The notes under the pieces are model-generated. The model was given only the letters and a program-made list of their open reading frames with translations, had not been told where the DNA came from and did not search any database. A stretch of DNA of 48,427 nucleotides from Betaproteobacteria bacterium. GTDB lineage: Bacteria; Pseudomonadota; Gammaproteobacteria; Burkholderiales; SG8-39. The DNA is taken from positions 1 through 48,427 of the forward strand of contig SHXR01000032.1 in the NCBI GenBank assembly GCA_009693235.1, given 5' to 3'. Position 1 is the stretch's first letter. Every line of letters begins with the position of its first letter. Position numbers and translations under genes: made by a program. Positions 17,297-26,053 of this stretch are shown here, one piece after another.

Positions 17297-18013
17297 CTAG
17301 CGATTTCCGCCGCCATCACCACCGTCTCCGCCACCACCCCCGCCTTCGCCGCCGGTACTACCGCCGCCGACGTTGCCACCACCCGCACCACCGCCTCCCC
17401 CACCACCGCCTCCCCCACCACCGCCTCCCCCACCACCGCCGCGACCGCCAGACGACCGGCGCCCGCGATTGCGAAAGCCGCCACGACCGCCACGACCGCC
17501 ACCGCCGCCGCCGCCATTCCCGCCGCCGCCATTCCCGCCGCCGGCATTGCCACCGGCCGCGACATTGCCGTTGCTGCCGGCCACCAAGTTTCCGCCGCCG
17601 TCGCCACCACCACTACGCCCGACACCGCGCCCGCCGCGACCGGCATTCCGCCCGGCACCGGGTGGCCGCTTGCGCTGCGATCCATCGCCCCCACCAGAGC
17701 GTTGTGGGCCCTCCCCGGCGGGGGGGCGTTGCCGCGGTGGCGCCATGTGCCGGTAGCTTGAACCGCCACCTGGCATGCCGCCTACCCGCGCCAGTTCCTG
17801 CTCAATTGCTTCGATGCCGGCCTGATTGCTGACCGTAGGACCGGCCTCCCGCTGCACGGTACGTTCCTGTTCCAGCAGTTCCTGCAATTTGCCGAGCGCG
17901 AACGTGCAAGCTGCCGATAAATTGTGCGGCTTCGCCATGTCCTGGCGCTGCATTTCAATATAAGCGATGGCGTCGATAATCTCGTCGGCCACCGTCGATG
18001 GGTACATATTCAT
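17297..18013 (-). CDS. Gly-rich RGG-type hypothetical protein
   Basis: The ATG at 18013 sits behind GGGAG, with a close spacing of four bases. An in-frame ATG at 18031 is possible but lacks a ribosome-binding site. The first 80 or so residues form a compact, probably helical domain (STVADEIIDAIAYIEMQRQD, then LGKLQELLEQERTVQ). From about residue 85 the chain is nearly all Gly with Arg, Ser, Asn and Pro, including RGGRGGFRNRGRRSSGGRGG and long Gly runs. RGG tracts are common in RNA-binding proteins, so nucleic acid binding is a reasonable guess only. The product is not a recognised named family. It is divergent from groES. The codons of the tail form a short tandem repeat. Confidence 0.6.
   Translation of the reverse strand: MNMYPSTVADEIIDAIAYIEMQRQDMAKPHNLSAACTFALGKLQELLEQERTVQREAGPTVSNQAGIEAIEQELARVGGMPGGGSSYRHMAPPRQRPPAGEGPQRSGGGDGSQRKRPPGAGRNAGRGGRGVGRSGGGDGGGNLVAGSNGNVAAGGNAGGGNGGGGNGGGGGGGRGGRGGFRNRGRRSSGGRGGGGGGGGGGGGGGGGGGAGGGNVGGGSTGGEGGGGGGDGGDGGGNR
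17386..17443. repeat. 15-bp tandem repeat in the Gly-rich gene
   Basis: CACCACCGCCTCCCC occurs in three exact consecutive copies (17386-17400, 17401-17415, 17416-17430) plus a partial fourth. It encodes five Gly per unit on the minus strand. Adjacent GGC/GCC-rich repeats at about 17500-17550 are similar. The tract is prone to length change by in-frame steps of five residues. Confidence 0.85.
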
Positions 18014-18031
18014 GCCACTCCCAAAGTCCAT

Positions 18032-18382
18032 CGGAAAAACCCGCGTGCAAGGAGCGCATGATTGCGGCCTTCCACTTGCAACGCCAAGTCTAGGGCTCGC
18101 ACTGTAGCAGGGATGGTCGAATTCGTTCTAGTCCGGCGCACCATTTCCCAGAGGGCGTATAGTGCGGGTAGCCGAGTTCCCCTTCGCCTCGATGTAATCC
18201 GCTCGCCGCGTACGCGCACGAACGACCACCCGACCGCTTAGAGTTGCCTGGTGACGCCCGACCGGGCGTCCTCACCCAGCGGCTATCATCACCGCTACCG
18301 ATCGATTCGCACCGGACGCCCTCGCACTGAATAAGCAGTGTGCCTGGCCACCGGCCCCCCCATCTACTCCGAGGTATTTCTT
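18032..18382. other. Divergent intergenic region upstream of groES
   Basis: This 351-bp stretch separates the Gly-rich gene from groES and must hold both promoters. It contains a perfect inverted repeat GACGCCC-GACC-GGGCGTC at 18253-18270 and a shorter ACTTG-N6-CAAGT. I found no CIRCE (HrcA) element and no confident sigma-32 promoter. A CCCCCAT string at about 18356 is too near the start codon and lacks a CTTGAA partner. Confidence 0.5.
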
Positions 18383-18673
18383 ATGTTGAAGTTGCGTCCC
18401 CTGCACGACCGCGTCGTCGTCAAACGGCTTGATGAAGAACGCAAGTCCGCCGGTGGCATTCTCATTCCTGAAAATGCGGCGGAAAAACCTGATCAGGGCG
18501 AAGTCATTGCGATCGGCAATGGCCGTGTCATGGAAGACGGCAAACTGCGCCCGCTCGACGTGAAAGTCGGTGATCGCATTCTGTTTGGCAAGTACTCCGG
18601 TTCGACGGTAAAAATCGAAGGCACGGAATATCTCGTCATGAAAGAAGATGACATCATGGGCGTCATCGCTTAA
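18383..18673 (+). CDS. groES: GroES co-chaperonin
   Basis: This 96-residue protein caps the GroEL ring. [20 protein letters not shown], the mobile loop [15 protein letters not shown] and the C-terminal [14 protein letters not shown] are diagnostic. Open frame extends to 18338, but the ATG at 18383 with GAGG upstream gives the standard N-terminus. groEL follows after 51 bp. Confidence 0.98.
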   Translation: MLKLRPLHDRVVVKRLDEERKSAGGILIPENAAEKPDQGEVIAIGNGRVMEDGKLRPLDVKVGDRILFGKYSGSTVKIEGTEYLVMKEDDIMGVIA

Positions 18674-18724
18674 TCGGCGCTTCCCTAGCTATTAGCCAAC
18701 AAATCATTCCAGGAGTACTGCAAC

Positions 18725-20383
18725 GTGGCATCAAAAGACGTAAGGTTTAACGACAACGCCCGCCAAGGCATGCTAAATGGCGTCAACATCCTCGCCAACG
18801 CAGTCAAGGCGACCCTCGGCCCTAAGGGCCGCAATGTCATGATTGAGCGCTCCTTCGGCGCCCCGACCGTCACCAAGGACGGTGTATCGGTCGCCAAGGA
18901 AATCGAACTGAAGGATCGCTTCGAGAACATCGGCGCGCAGATGGTGAAAGAAGTCGCCTCCAAGACTTCTGATGTCGCAGGCGATGGCACCACCACCGCG
19001 ACGGTGCTGGCGCAAGCCATCGTGCGCGAAGGCATGAAGTATGTCGCCGCCGGCATGGCACCAATGGATCTCAAGCGCGGCATCGACAAAGCGGTCGCCT
19101 GCCTCGTTGAAGAGCTGAAGAAAATCTCCAAGCCCTGCACGACCAGCAAGGAAATCGCGCAAGTCGGTTCGATCTCCGCCAATTCCGATATGGTGATCGG
19201 CAAGATCATTTCCGATGCGATGGACAAGGTCGGCAAAGAAGGCGTCATCACGGTGGAAGACGGCAAGAGCTTGGCCGATGAGTTGGAAGTAGTCGAAGGC
19301 ATGCAGTTCGATCGCGGCTATCTGTCGCCCTACTTCATCAACAATCCGGACAAGCAGTCCACCATTCTCGACAACCCGTACGTACTTCTCTCGGACAAGA
19401 AGATCGCCAATATTCGCGACATGCTGCCACTCCTTGAGCAGGTCGCCAAAGCCGGCCGTCCGCTCCTCTTGATCGCCGAAGATGTCGAAGGCGAAGCTCT
19501 GGCAACGTTGGTCGTCAACAACCTGCGTGGCATTCTCAAAACCTGCGCCGTCAAAGCGCCTGGTTTTGGTGATCGCCGCAAAGCGATGCTCGAGGACCTC
19601 GCGATCGTCACCGGCGGTACGGTGATCGCCGAGGAACTTGGCCTTACGCTGGAGAAGTCCACCCTGAAGGATCTGGGGCAAGCCAAGCGCATCGAGATCG
19701 GCAAGGAAAACACCATCATCATCGATGGTGCGGGCGATGCCAAAGCGATCGAGTCACGGGTCAAGAATATCCGCTTGCAGATGGAAGAAACCACGTCTGA
19801 CTACGACAAAGAAAAACTTCAGGAACGCATGGCGAAGCTCGCCGGTGGCGTAGCCCTGATCAAAGTCGGCGCTGCCACTGAAATCGAAATGAAGGAAAAG
19901 AAAGCGCGCGTTGAAGATGCACTTCATGCGACCCGCGCCGCAGTAGAAGAAGGCATCGTCGCAGGCGGCGGTGTGGCCCTACTCCGTGCGCGCACCGCAA
20001 TGACCAAACTGAAAGGCGACAACGCCGATCAGGATGCCGGTATCAAAATCGTGCATCGCGCTATCGAGGAACCGCTCCGGGTCATCGTCTCGAATGCCGG
20101 TGGCGAACCGTCCGTGGTGCTCAACAAGATCGTCGAAGGCAAGGGTAACTACGGTTTCAATGCTCAGACCGAAGAGTACGGCGACATGATCGAAATGGGC
20201 GTGGTCGATCCGACCAAGGTCGTGCGCTTTGCGATCCTGAATGCGGCTTCAGTGGCCGGCCTGTTGCTGACGACCGAAGTGGCCGTTGCCGAGATGGTCG
20301 ATAACAAGGCCGACGCCGGTGGTGGTGGTGGCGGTATGGGTGGCATGGGCGGGATGGGTGGCATGGGCGGGATGGGAATGTAA
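18725..20383 (+). CDS. groEL: GroEL chaperonin
   Basis: A 552-residue 60-kDa chaperonin starting at GTG 18725 behind AGGAG. The equatorial domain motifs [10 protein letters not shown] and [11 protein letters not shown], the nucleotide-binding [14 protein letters not shown], and the conserved [10 protein letters not shown] and [11 protein letters not shown] are all present. The C-terminus is the usual flexible GGM tail. With GroES it folds cytosolic proteins. The gene ends before two hairpins, the second a true terminator. Confidence 0.98.
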   Translation: MASKDVRFNDNARQGMLNGVNILANAVKATLGPKGRNVMIERSFGAPTVTKDGVSVAKEIELKDRFENIGAQMVKEVASKTSDVAGDGTTTATVLAQAIVREGMKYVAAGMAPMDLKRGIDKAVACLVEELKKISKPCTTSKEIAQVGSISANSDMVIGKIISDAMDKVGKEGVITVEDGKSLADELEVVEGMQFDRGYLSPYFINNPDKQSTILDNPYVLLSDKKIANIRDMLPLLEQVAKAGRPLLLIAEDVEGEALATLVVNNLRGILKTCAVKAPGFGDRRKAMLEDLAIVTGGTVIAEELGLTLEKSTLKDLGQAKRIEIGKENTIIIDGAGDAKAIESRVKNIRLQMEETTSDYDKEKLQERMAKLAGGVALIKVGAATEIEMKEKKARVEDALHATRAAVEEGIVAGGGVALLRARTAMTKLKGDNADQDAGIKIVHRAIEEPLRVIVSNAGGEPSVVLNKIVEGKGNYGFNAQTEEYGDMIEMGVVDPTKVVRFAILNAASVAGLLLTTEVAVAEMVDNKADAGGGGGGMGGMGGMGGMGGMGM

Positions 20384-20390
20384 TTCCCTA

Positions 20391-20411
20391 GGTGGGCGCC
20401 TGGCGCCCACC
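20391..20411 (+). other. Hairpin just after groEL
   Basis: GGTGGGCGC and GCGCCCACC form a perfect 9-bp stem with loop CTG, 8 bases after the groEL stop. No T-run follows, so it may stabilise the 3' end rather than terminate. Confidence 0.5.
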
Positions 20412-20459
20412 CGCGTTCCGACTCTGACCAAGTAGTGCCGCGAACGCGGCGCTACAAAC

Positions 20460-20492
20460 AAAAAAGCGACGGCCTAAACCGTCGCTTTTTTT
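20460..20492. terminator. Bidirectional Rho-independent terminator
   Basis: AAAAAAGCGACGG (20460-20472) and CCGTCGCTTTTTT (20479-20491) form a 7-bp GC stem flanked by A- and T-runs, with loop CCTAAA or similar. It serves groEL on the plus strand and the small basic gene on the minus strand. Confidence 0.92.
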
Positions 20493-20501
20493 CAGCCCGC
20501 C

Positions 20502-20603
20502 CTATTTCGCGGGGGCAGGAATGAGACTCTTCACTGGCGCAACCGGTTTCGGCGGTTGCTTGGGTTTCTTCTTTTCCTTGTTGCTCTTCTGGCTCTTGCC
20601 CAT
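20502..20603 (-). CDS. Small Lys/Pro-rich basic protein (33 residues)
   Basis: ATG 20603 follows GAGGAG with a spacing of 7 bases. The product begins MGKSQKSNKEKKKPKQPP, continues KPVAPVKSLI and ends PAPAK, and is followed at once by the shared terminator. It is very basic: about 11 of 33 residues are Lys. It is likely disordered, without membrane or signal features. Similar tiny basic hypothetical proteins are often left unannotated in proteobacteria. No function can be stated. A good ribosome-binding site, a proper stop and a terminator 10 bases after the stop support its being a real gene. Confidence 0.65.
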   Translation of the reverse strand: MGKSQKSNKEKKKPKQPPKPVAPVKSLIPAPAK

Positions 20604-20979
20604 CGCAGTGCTCCTCAAGAAATGTCGTCAATGCCCGACGATTGCAGCGCCGCCCGTCCGTCAAACGGCGCGGGCGATAGTATGCACCGTCTAAAAAGTG
20701 AATTGAAGTAGCAAGAATCCCACCTGCGGGGGCCGCCGGCTTGAACTGATCCCCCTTGGAATCAACGACGACAGACAGTAGAAACAACAGGCAATGCCAG
20801 ATCCTTTGTGCCGGTCCCTGCGCTGGTTGCCGCGCGCGCCGGCGAAATTGAGCCACGAATGACGACTCAATGCTACGTACTGGCGATAGATATTCATGTT
20901 GCTTAGACGTTTGCCTTAGCCAGCGCGAAACCAGCAAGCGAAGCGCCTCCGGTGCACGGCGTGGTTCGGCGCCGTTCCC
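20604..20979. other. Gene-poor stretch
   Basis: I see no credible gene in these 376 bp; frames here lack ribosome-binding sites and recognisable sequence. It should carry the promoter of the small basic gene. TACTAT on the minus strand (20677-20682) is a possible -10. Confidence 0.4.
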
Positions 20980-21280
20980 CTAAACAACGGGGCCGCTGCC
21001 ACGACTTGAATGCCGCACCGACAAGACTTCGAGGCGATTTCGTCGGACACGGTAGTAAGACCCAATACCGGATGCGATCAAGGTGGAAACGCCGCACCTC
21101 AGCCGAACTTGCTTGGTTGACGCGAACCCCGATGTCGGGCTGAACAAGCAAAAGCGTCAGCGCGGCCTGCAGGTCTTGGCGTACAGCACCCGGCGCTGCA
21201 GGCCTGTTGACCGCCCGCCACTGGACAATCCTTTCGACCTCGCGAGCGGCGCGTCGCGAGATGAAAAGCTCAAGCGGCAT
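20980..21280 (-). pseudogene. ParE/RelE-like toxin with a frameshift
   Basis: From ATG 21280 the chain reads like a ParE-type ribosome- or gyrase-targeting toxin (LELFISRRAAREVERIVQW ... GVRVNQASSAEVRRFHLDRI) up to RYWVL. The frame then slips. The +1 frame continues YRVRRNRLEVLSVRHSSRG and ends GSGPVV at TAG 20980-20982, which is the normal ParE C-terminus. One extra T in GTCTTACTAC, where GTCTACTAC would keep frame, explains it. As read, the translated product instead runs to 20903 with an unrelated tail and loses the C-terminal strands needed for toxicity. The antitoxin ends 2 bases upstream. Confidence 0.78.
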
Positions 21281-21282
21281 CC

Positions 21283-21504
21283 CTACCCGTAGCGACGCAA
21301 ACGGGCAAAGAATTCGTCGCCCGGAATCACGTCGCCCCGATCGGCTTCAGCAATACCAGCTTCGAGCTCGGCCAGCTCCTCGGCAGACAGGTGAACCTCG
21401 TCTTCACGCTCGCGCGTGAGAATGAAGACATCGGTCCCGTCCTTGAAGTCAGGATCGTCCACGATGATCGTGCCCTTCACTACAGTGCCGGTGGCAACTT
21501 TCAT
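21283..21504 (-). CDS. Type II antitoxin partner of the ParE-like toxin
   Basis: This 73-residue protein starts at ATG 21504, although the frame is open to 21552. It begins MKVATGTVVKGTIIVDDPDF, then GTDVFILTRERED, followed by an acidic helical C-terminus (LSAEELAELEAGIAEADRGD, ending DEFFARLRRYG). The tail resembles antitoxins paired with ParE-family toxins. Two bases separate it from the toxin gene, forming a typical antitoxin-first operon. An imperfect palindrome ATAACC-AAA-TGGTAT at 21504-21518 overlaps the start and could be an autoregulatory operator. Confidence 0.7.
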   Translation of the reverse strand: MKVATGTVVKGTIIVDDPDFKDGTDVFILTREREDEVHLSAEELAELEAGIAEADRGDVIPGDEFFARLRRYG

Positions 21505-21582
21505 AACCAAATGGTATTCCCGACCTACCCCGAACACACATGCAGCCTCCACGGCACCTGCCCCGAAAATCCGATCGCCTGC

Positions 21583-23646
21583 TCAATTCACCCGCTTAAC
21601 CCACACCGCCGTATCGTGAAACGCCGCCCCGCCGCGCGGCCAGCCAGGCGCGGCGCTGGTCAAAGCGTTGATGCCGATGCCATTCTCAAACGCATGGTTG
21701 GGCCAGATGCCCTCGACGACCACTACACCTAGCTGCTGACCCGCCGCAATTTTCACATGCACGGTGACCTCGCCCTGGGCATTGCCGAGCCGGACTCGGT
21801 CGCCCCCCGCCACGCCAAGCGACGCACAATCCTCGGCATGCAGCAACGCGGTCGGACGATGCTCCCGTTTACGTGAGCTGGGTGTCTCGGTGAAGGTGGA
21901 GTTGAGAAACGTGCGCGCAGGTGCTGCGACGAGTCGAAACGGTCGATCCGGGGTGGCGGCATCGATCACTTCGAAGTGATCGGGCAGCACCGGCATTTGC
22001 TGCCAGCGTCCGCCGTAGTTCTTCCAGTCAGCACGGAAATGAAATTTGCGGTCGGGAGTGTCAAACCCATCGAGAAAATGCATTTTCTCGAAGCTGTAGG
22101 CGAAGTCTTGGCCGCCACGCTCATAGTTCGTCTGCGCGTCCCACATGCCGGACTTACGCAAGGTGTGGTCAATGACTTCCCATGCGCTCATCTCGAACCC
22201 GGGATGTTTCGCGCCCAGCCGCTTGGCCAACTCACAGATCACGAAATGATTTTCCCGCGCCTCACCGGGCGGCTCGATCACTTTGCGTGCGACTTGAAAT
22301 ACCGTGTGACCGCTTGCGGTGTAGCAATCGTCATGCTCCAGAAACATGGTCGCGGGCAGCACGATGTCCGCAAAGGAAGCGGTCTCGGTCATGAACTGCT
22401 CATGCACGCAGGTGAAGAGATTTTCGCGCGCAAGCCCTGCATGCACCTTATGCAGATCCGGGCACACCATCGCCGGGTTGGTGTTTTGCACGATTAGCGC
22501 TGTGACGGGCGGACCGCCGTTCAGCGCATCGGCCTCACCCATGAGAATCGGGCCAAAGCGGGATTGATCGAGATCACGGACCGTGGGGTCCATCACGTCA
22601 AGACCATCTAACAATGAGCGATTCACCGGATAGATGCCGGTATGCCCATAAAGCGCACCCCCGCCCTTCACTTGCCACGCACCGGTGACCGCGGGCAGGC
22701 AGGTGACGGCATGCATATTGACCGCGCCGTTACGTGAGCGCGAGAAGCCGTGGTGCGCACGAATGAAACTTGCCCTGCTGCGACCATAGAGCCGCGCAAA
22801 ATGGACGATCGTTTGCGCAGAAAGGCCAGTAATCGCTGCGGCCCACTCAGGCGTTCGTGTGCGCACATGCGCTGCGAGCTCATCGGGACAATCGGTGTAA
22901 CGACGCAGATAGTCCCAATCGGCCATGCCCTCGGCAAACAGCACGTTCATCATCGCGCAGGCAAGTGCGCCATCGGTTCCGGGTCGTACCGGCAGATGCA
23001 GGTCCGCCTTCTCAGCGGTGCCGGTGCGATACGGGTCGATGACAACCAGCTTGGCGCCTCGCTTCTTCGCGGCCATCGCATGCTGCATGACGTTGACCTG
23101 TGTGTTGACCGGATTGCCGCCCCAGATGACGATGAGATCCGCGTGATCGGCCGCTTCGCGCAGGTCGACGCCGCGTTTGCTGCCGACGCCTGCCGCCCAA
23201 CCCGCATCGGAAAGCGCCACACAGATGGTCGAGAACCAGCGCGAATATTTCATGACGTGACGCAAGCGATTGATGCCATCGCGCTGGATAAGACCCATGG
23301 TGCCGGCGTAGTAATACGGCCAGACCGTCTCGGCACCGTGGCGTGCCGTGGCCTTGATAAACGCCTCGGCAACGCGATCGAGCGCTTCGGCCCAGCCGAT
23401 CGGCTTCCAGTTCTTGCTGCCCTTCGGCCCGTTCCGGAGCAGCGGCTGCGTCAGGCGATCGGGATGATGAACACGCTCGGCATAGCGCGCCACTTTTTCG
23501 CAGATGACCCCTGCGGTATAGGCATTGCGATGCGATCCGCGCACCCGGCCAATGGTGTGCGAATCGACGACTTCCACATCGAGCGCGCAGGTGCTGGTGC
23601 AATCGTGGGGGCAGACGGACGGAAGAATTCGCAGTGGGGCGTTCAT
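21583..23646 (-). CDS. Molybdopterin-dependent oxidoreductase, [4Fe-4S]-containing
   Basis: A 687-residue member of the DMSO-reductase superfamily. The frame extends to 23781, but ATG 23646 gives the family start. C12, C16, C20 and C49 (CPHDCTSTC ... GVICEK) fit a [4Fe-4S] cluster. Cofactor motifs follow: VIWGGNPVNTQVNVMQHAMA, ALIVQNTNPAMVCPD and the C-terminal dinucleotide-binding domain (about residue 570 on, RPTALLHAEDCASLGVAGGD). No Tat signal is present, so it is probably cytoplasmic. No partner subunits lie beside it. The substrate is unknown; relatives are annotated only generally. It is divergent from the alpha/beta hydrolase gene 127 bp away. Confidence 0.87.
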   Translation of the reverse strand: MNAPLRILPSVCPHDCTSTCALDVEVVDSHTIGRVRGSHRNAYTAGVICEKVARYAERVHHPDRLTQPLLRNGPKGSKNWKPIGWAEALDRVAEAFIKATARHGAETVWPYYYAGTMGLIQRDGINRLRHVMKYSRWFSTICVALSDAGWAAGVGSKRGVDLREAADHADLIVIWGGNPVNTQVNVMQHAMAAKKRGAKLVVIDPYRTGTAEKADLHLPVRPGTDGALACAMMNVLFAEGMADWDYLRRYTDCPDELAAHVRTRTPEWAAAITGLSAQTIVHFARLYGRSRASFIRAHHGFSRSRNGAVNMHAVTCLPAVTGAWQVKGGGALYGHTGIYPVNRSLLDGLDVMDPTVRDLDQSRFGPILMGEADALNGGPPVTALIVQNTNPAMVCPDLHKVHAGLARENLFTCVHEQFMTETASFADIVLPATMFLEHDDCYTASGHTVFQVARKVIEPPGEARENHFVICELAKRLGAKHPGFEMSAWEVIDHTLRKSGMWDAQTNYERGGQDFAYSFEKMHFLDGFDTPDRKFHFRADWKNYGGRWQQMPVLPDHFEVIDAATPDRPFRLVAAPARTFLNSTFTETPSSRKREHRPTALLHAEDCASLGVAGGDRVRLGNAQGEVTVHVKIAAGQQLGVVVVEGIWPNHAFENGIGINALTSAAPGWPRGGAAFHDTAVWVKRVN

Positions 23647-23773
23647 GGGCCGATTGTAGCAACGGGGCGACGATTGAGCAGCGGCAATTCGGCCGATCAT
23701 GCACGGATCCACGCGCAAACCACTATGCTTGGCGGTTCCGGATATCCCACCCGCCCGCCAAGGAGGCTTTTCG

Positions 23774-24985
23774 ATGCGCACCCCCCGTTTGCAACGCGAC
23801 CGCCAGCAATGGATCTACGACTATGTCGTCAAAGAAACCGGCCGCGTCTTCCACTGGGACGAACAAGGCCGCGAACTCCCGGCCAGCGTCAAGAGCCATG
23901 CGCAGATTTCCAAACACCTTGGGCGGATTGGCCAGCGCATGGAACGCGTTGCCGCCGAAGAGGAAGCGGCGGGCCATCTAGCCACCGCGTTCGAGTTGTA
24001 CTTTCGCGCCTCCGCAACCTTCGCGGCGGCACAGCATCCGGTGCTCGAGACCAACGACGAGAAAAAATATTTGCACGGCCGCTGCATCGCCAATTACGAG
24101 AAGGTGATTCAACACGCACCCTATCCACTTGAGCGGGTGGAAGTCCCGTTCGAAGGGGTCGAACTGCAATGCAATCTGCATCTTTTGCCCGGCAAGCCGA
24201 AGGCGCCGGTTGTCATCTTCATCCCCGGTTGCGACATGACCAAAGAGATGTACCCCGATCCACGGGTCGTTCATGCGCATCATCGCGGCATGCATCTGCT
24301 GGTCATGGACGGTCCCGGCCAAGGCATGGGTAATCTGCGTGGCATCAAGCTCACCGCCGAAAACTACGAGCGCGCGATTTTCGCCGTGGTGAGCTACCTG
24401 CAAACCCGAAAGGAAATTGAAGCAGAGGCCATCACCATCTACTCCCTTAGCATGGGCTCGTTCTGGGGATTGCAGGCGGCTGCGTCCGGTGATCCACGCA
24501 TCAAGGCGGTGGCCGGTCCATGGGCCTCCTATCTCGACAAGTACTACATCCTCGACACCTTCTCACCCCGCTACAAACAGCTCTTTGGTTACCTCACCGG
24601 CGCCACATCGGAAAAGGAATTGGATGCCATCGTCGACAAGATGACCGTCGCCGGCCGTGAAGGCAACATCAAATGCCCGGTGCTCCTCACCGTCGGTGAA
24701 TACGATGCGCGCAGCCCCACCGAATTGATCTACGACTTCTACGACAAGATCAAGGCGCCCAAAGAAATATGGGTCTATGAAGATGCGTATCACCAGACGC
24801 GCATGTTTGACGGCGATGCCACCCGGAGCGACATTCATATGATGGGCATGGACTGGTTGCGCGATGCGCTCGCCGGAAAATTCAAAGCCGGCTACTCGCG
24901 CAAGATGTACGTGCGCACCGGCGGCGGCGGTCCGAACGGCAAGCAAGGTGAAAATCAGGATTCGCGGGCCTGGTGGAAGAGCTGA
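23774..24985 (+). CDS. Alpha/beta hydrolase with helical N-terminal domain (FrsA/DHPON-hydrolase-like)
   Basis: A 403-residue protein from ATG 23774, behind AGGAGG at 23761-23766. The first 120 or so residues are a helical cap-like domain. The hydrolase core follows (APVVIFIPGCDMTKEMYPDP). The nucleophile elbow reads SLSMG with Ser226, so the first Gly of the usual G-x-S-x-G is replaced. The acid is probably the Asp in VGEYDARSP and the base the His in DAYHQTRMF. The architecture matches 2,6-dihydroxypseudo-oxynicotine hydrolase-like C-C hydrolases, but the substrate is unknown. It precedes the EmrAB-type efflux genes with a 38-bp gap and may be in one operon with them. Confidence 0.8.
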   Translation: MRTPRLQRDRQQWIYDYVVKETGRVFHWDEQGRELPASVKSHAQISKHLGRIGQRMERVAAEEEAAGHLATAFELYFRASATFAAAQHPVLETNDEKKYLHGRCIANYEKVIQHAPYPLERVEVPFEGVELQCNLHLLPGKPKAPVVIFIPGCDMTKEMYPDPRVVHAHHRGMHLLVMDGPGQGMGNLRGIKLTAENYERAIFAVVSYLQTRKEIEAEAITIYSLSMGSFWGLQAAASGDPRIKAVAGPWASYLDKYYILDTFSPRYKQLFGYLTGATSEKELDAIVDKMTVAGREGNIKCPVLLTVGEYDARSPTELIYDFYDKIKAPKEIWVYEDAYHQTRMFDGDATRSDIHMMGMDWLRDALAGKFKAGYSRKMYVRTGGGGPNGKQGENQDSRAWWKS

Positions 24986-25023
24986 CCGTCCACGGCGCAC
25001 CGCTAACTCGATTGGATTGACGC

Positions 25024-26049
25024 GTGACCCGCGGCTTCAAACGGCTGCTCCTCTTGGTGGTGATCCCGTTGATCGCCGCGATGGGCGTGGGCGTTGCCTA
25101 TCTGAAGGGAGGACGCTTTGTCCAAACCGACAACGCCTATGTGAAGGCTGAGAAGGTCGCGATCAGCGCCGAGGTCGCCGGACGCGTCCATGAAGTGCTG
25201 GTGCAGGAAAATAAAACGGTGAAGGCGGGGCAAGCACTCTTCCGACTCGATCCGGAACCGTTTCATGTTGCCATCGCCAGGGCCGAAGCACGACTGGCCC
25301 AGGTGCGGACCGATTTTGCCGCGCTCAAAGCAAGTTATCGGGCCAAGCAAGCGGAGATCACGCTGGCGACCACCCGGCATACCTTCGCGAAGCGCGACCA
25401 ACAACGCCAGGCCGATCTGGTAGCAAAGAATTTCATTTCGGCGGCGCGCTTCGAAGAATCCCAACAGACTGCCGATCTGGCCGTGCAGCAGATCACTGCA
25501 CTCGAGCAGGACTTGCACCGCATTGCCGAAACCCTGGGCGGCAGCGTCGATACGCCGGTGGAGAGTCATCCCACTTATCGGACGGCAGTCGCGGAATTGA
25601 ACAAGGTGAAGCTCGATCTCGCGCATACCGAAGTGCGGGCTTCGCTCGCCGGCAACGTGAATAAGCCGCCGCGACTCGGGCAATTTATCACCGCAGGCAG
25701 CGTGGCGATGGCGCTGGTGGTGAGCGGGGATCTGTGGATCGAAGCGAACTACACCGAGACCGATCTCACCTATGTGCAACCGGGACAACCCGCGGTGGTT
25801 CGCATCGATACCTATCCTGGCGTGACATGGCATGGCACGGTCGATAGCCTGAGCCCCGCCACCAGCGCCGAGTTCGCCGTCATCCCGGCGCAAAATGCGA
25901 CCGGTAACTGGGTCAAGATCACCCAGCGCGTGCCGGTGCGGATCCGGCTCGACGCCGAACCCAACACGCCGCCACTTCGCGCGGGGCTGAGCGCCGTGGT
26001 GGAAATCGATACCGGTCATCGCCGGCGCCTGTTCGGTTTCGCACTCTGA
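25024..26049 (+). CDS. HlyD/EmrA-type periplasmic adaptor
   Basis: A 341-residue membrane fusion protein starting at GTG 25024. One N-terminal membrane span (LLLLVVIPLIAAMGVGVAYL) is followed by the biotinyl-lipoyl half-motif (DNAYVKAEKVAISAEVAGRV), a coiled-coil hairpin (about residues 80-190) and the second half-motif with barrel (ANYTETDLTYVQPGQPAVV). It should link the MFS pump encoded 4 bp downstream to an outer-membrane TolC-like channel, which is not in the window. Together they would export hydrophobic compounds or acids. Coupled expression with the pump is very likely. Confidence 0.88.
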   Translation: MTRGFKRLLLLVVIPLIAAMGVGVAYLKGGRFVQTDNAYVKAEKVAISAEVAGRVHEVLVQENKTVKAGQALFRLDPEPFHVAIARAEARLAQVRTDFAALKASYRAKQAEITLATTRHTFAKRDQQRQADLVAKNFISAARFEESQQTADLAVQQITALEQDLHRIAETLGGSVDTPVESHPTYRTAVAELNKVKLDLAHTEVRASLAGNVNKPPRLGQFITAGSVAMALVVSGDLWIEANYTETDLTYVQPGQPAVVRIDTYPGVTWHGTVDSLSPATSAEFAVIPAQNATGNWVKITQRVPVRIRLDAEPNTPPLRAGLSAVVEIDTGHRRRLFGFAL

Positions 26050-26053
26050 AGGC

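Noticed and set aside
17373..17756. Proline-rich protein on the plus strand
   Set aside because: It is the antisense of the Gly-rich gene; the minus-strand frame has a normal N-terminal domain and a plausible start.
18340..18370. Sigma-32 promoter of groES at the CCCCCAT string
   Set aside because: It is too close to the start codon and has no CTTGAA element at proper spacing; no CIRCE element was seen either.
20452..20937. 161-residue minus-strand frame beside groEL
   Set aside because: It overlaps the terminator and the small basic gene in another frame and has no recognisable sequence or ribosome-binding site.
22750..24132. 460-residue plus-strand frame over the molybdoenzyme
   Set aside because: Antisense shadow running into the hydrolase region in a wrong frame.
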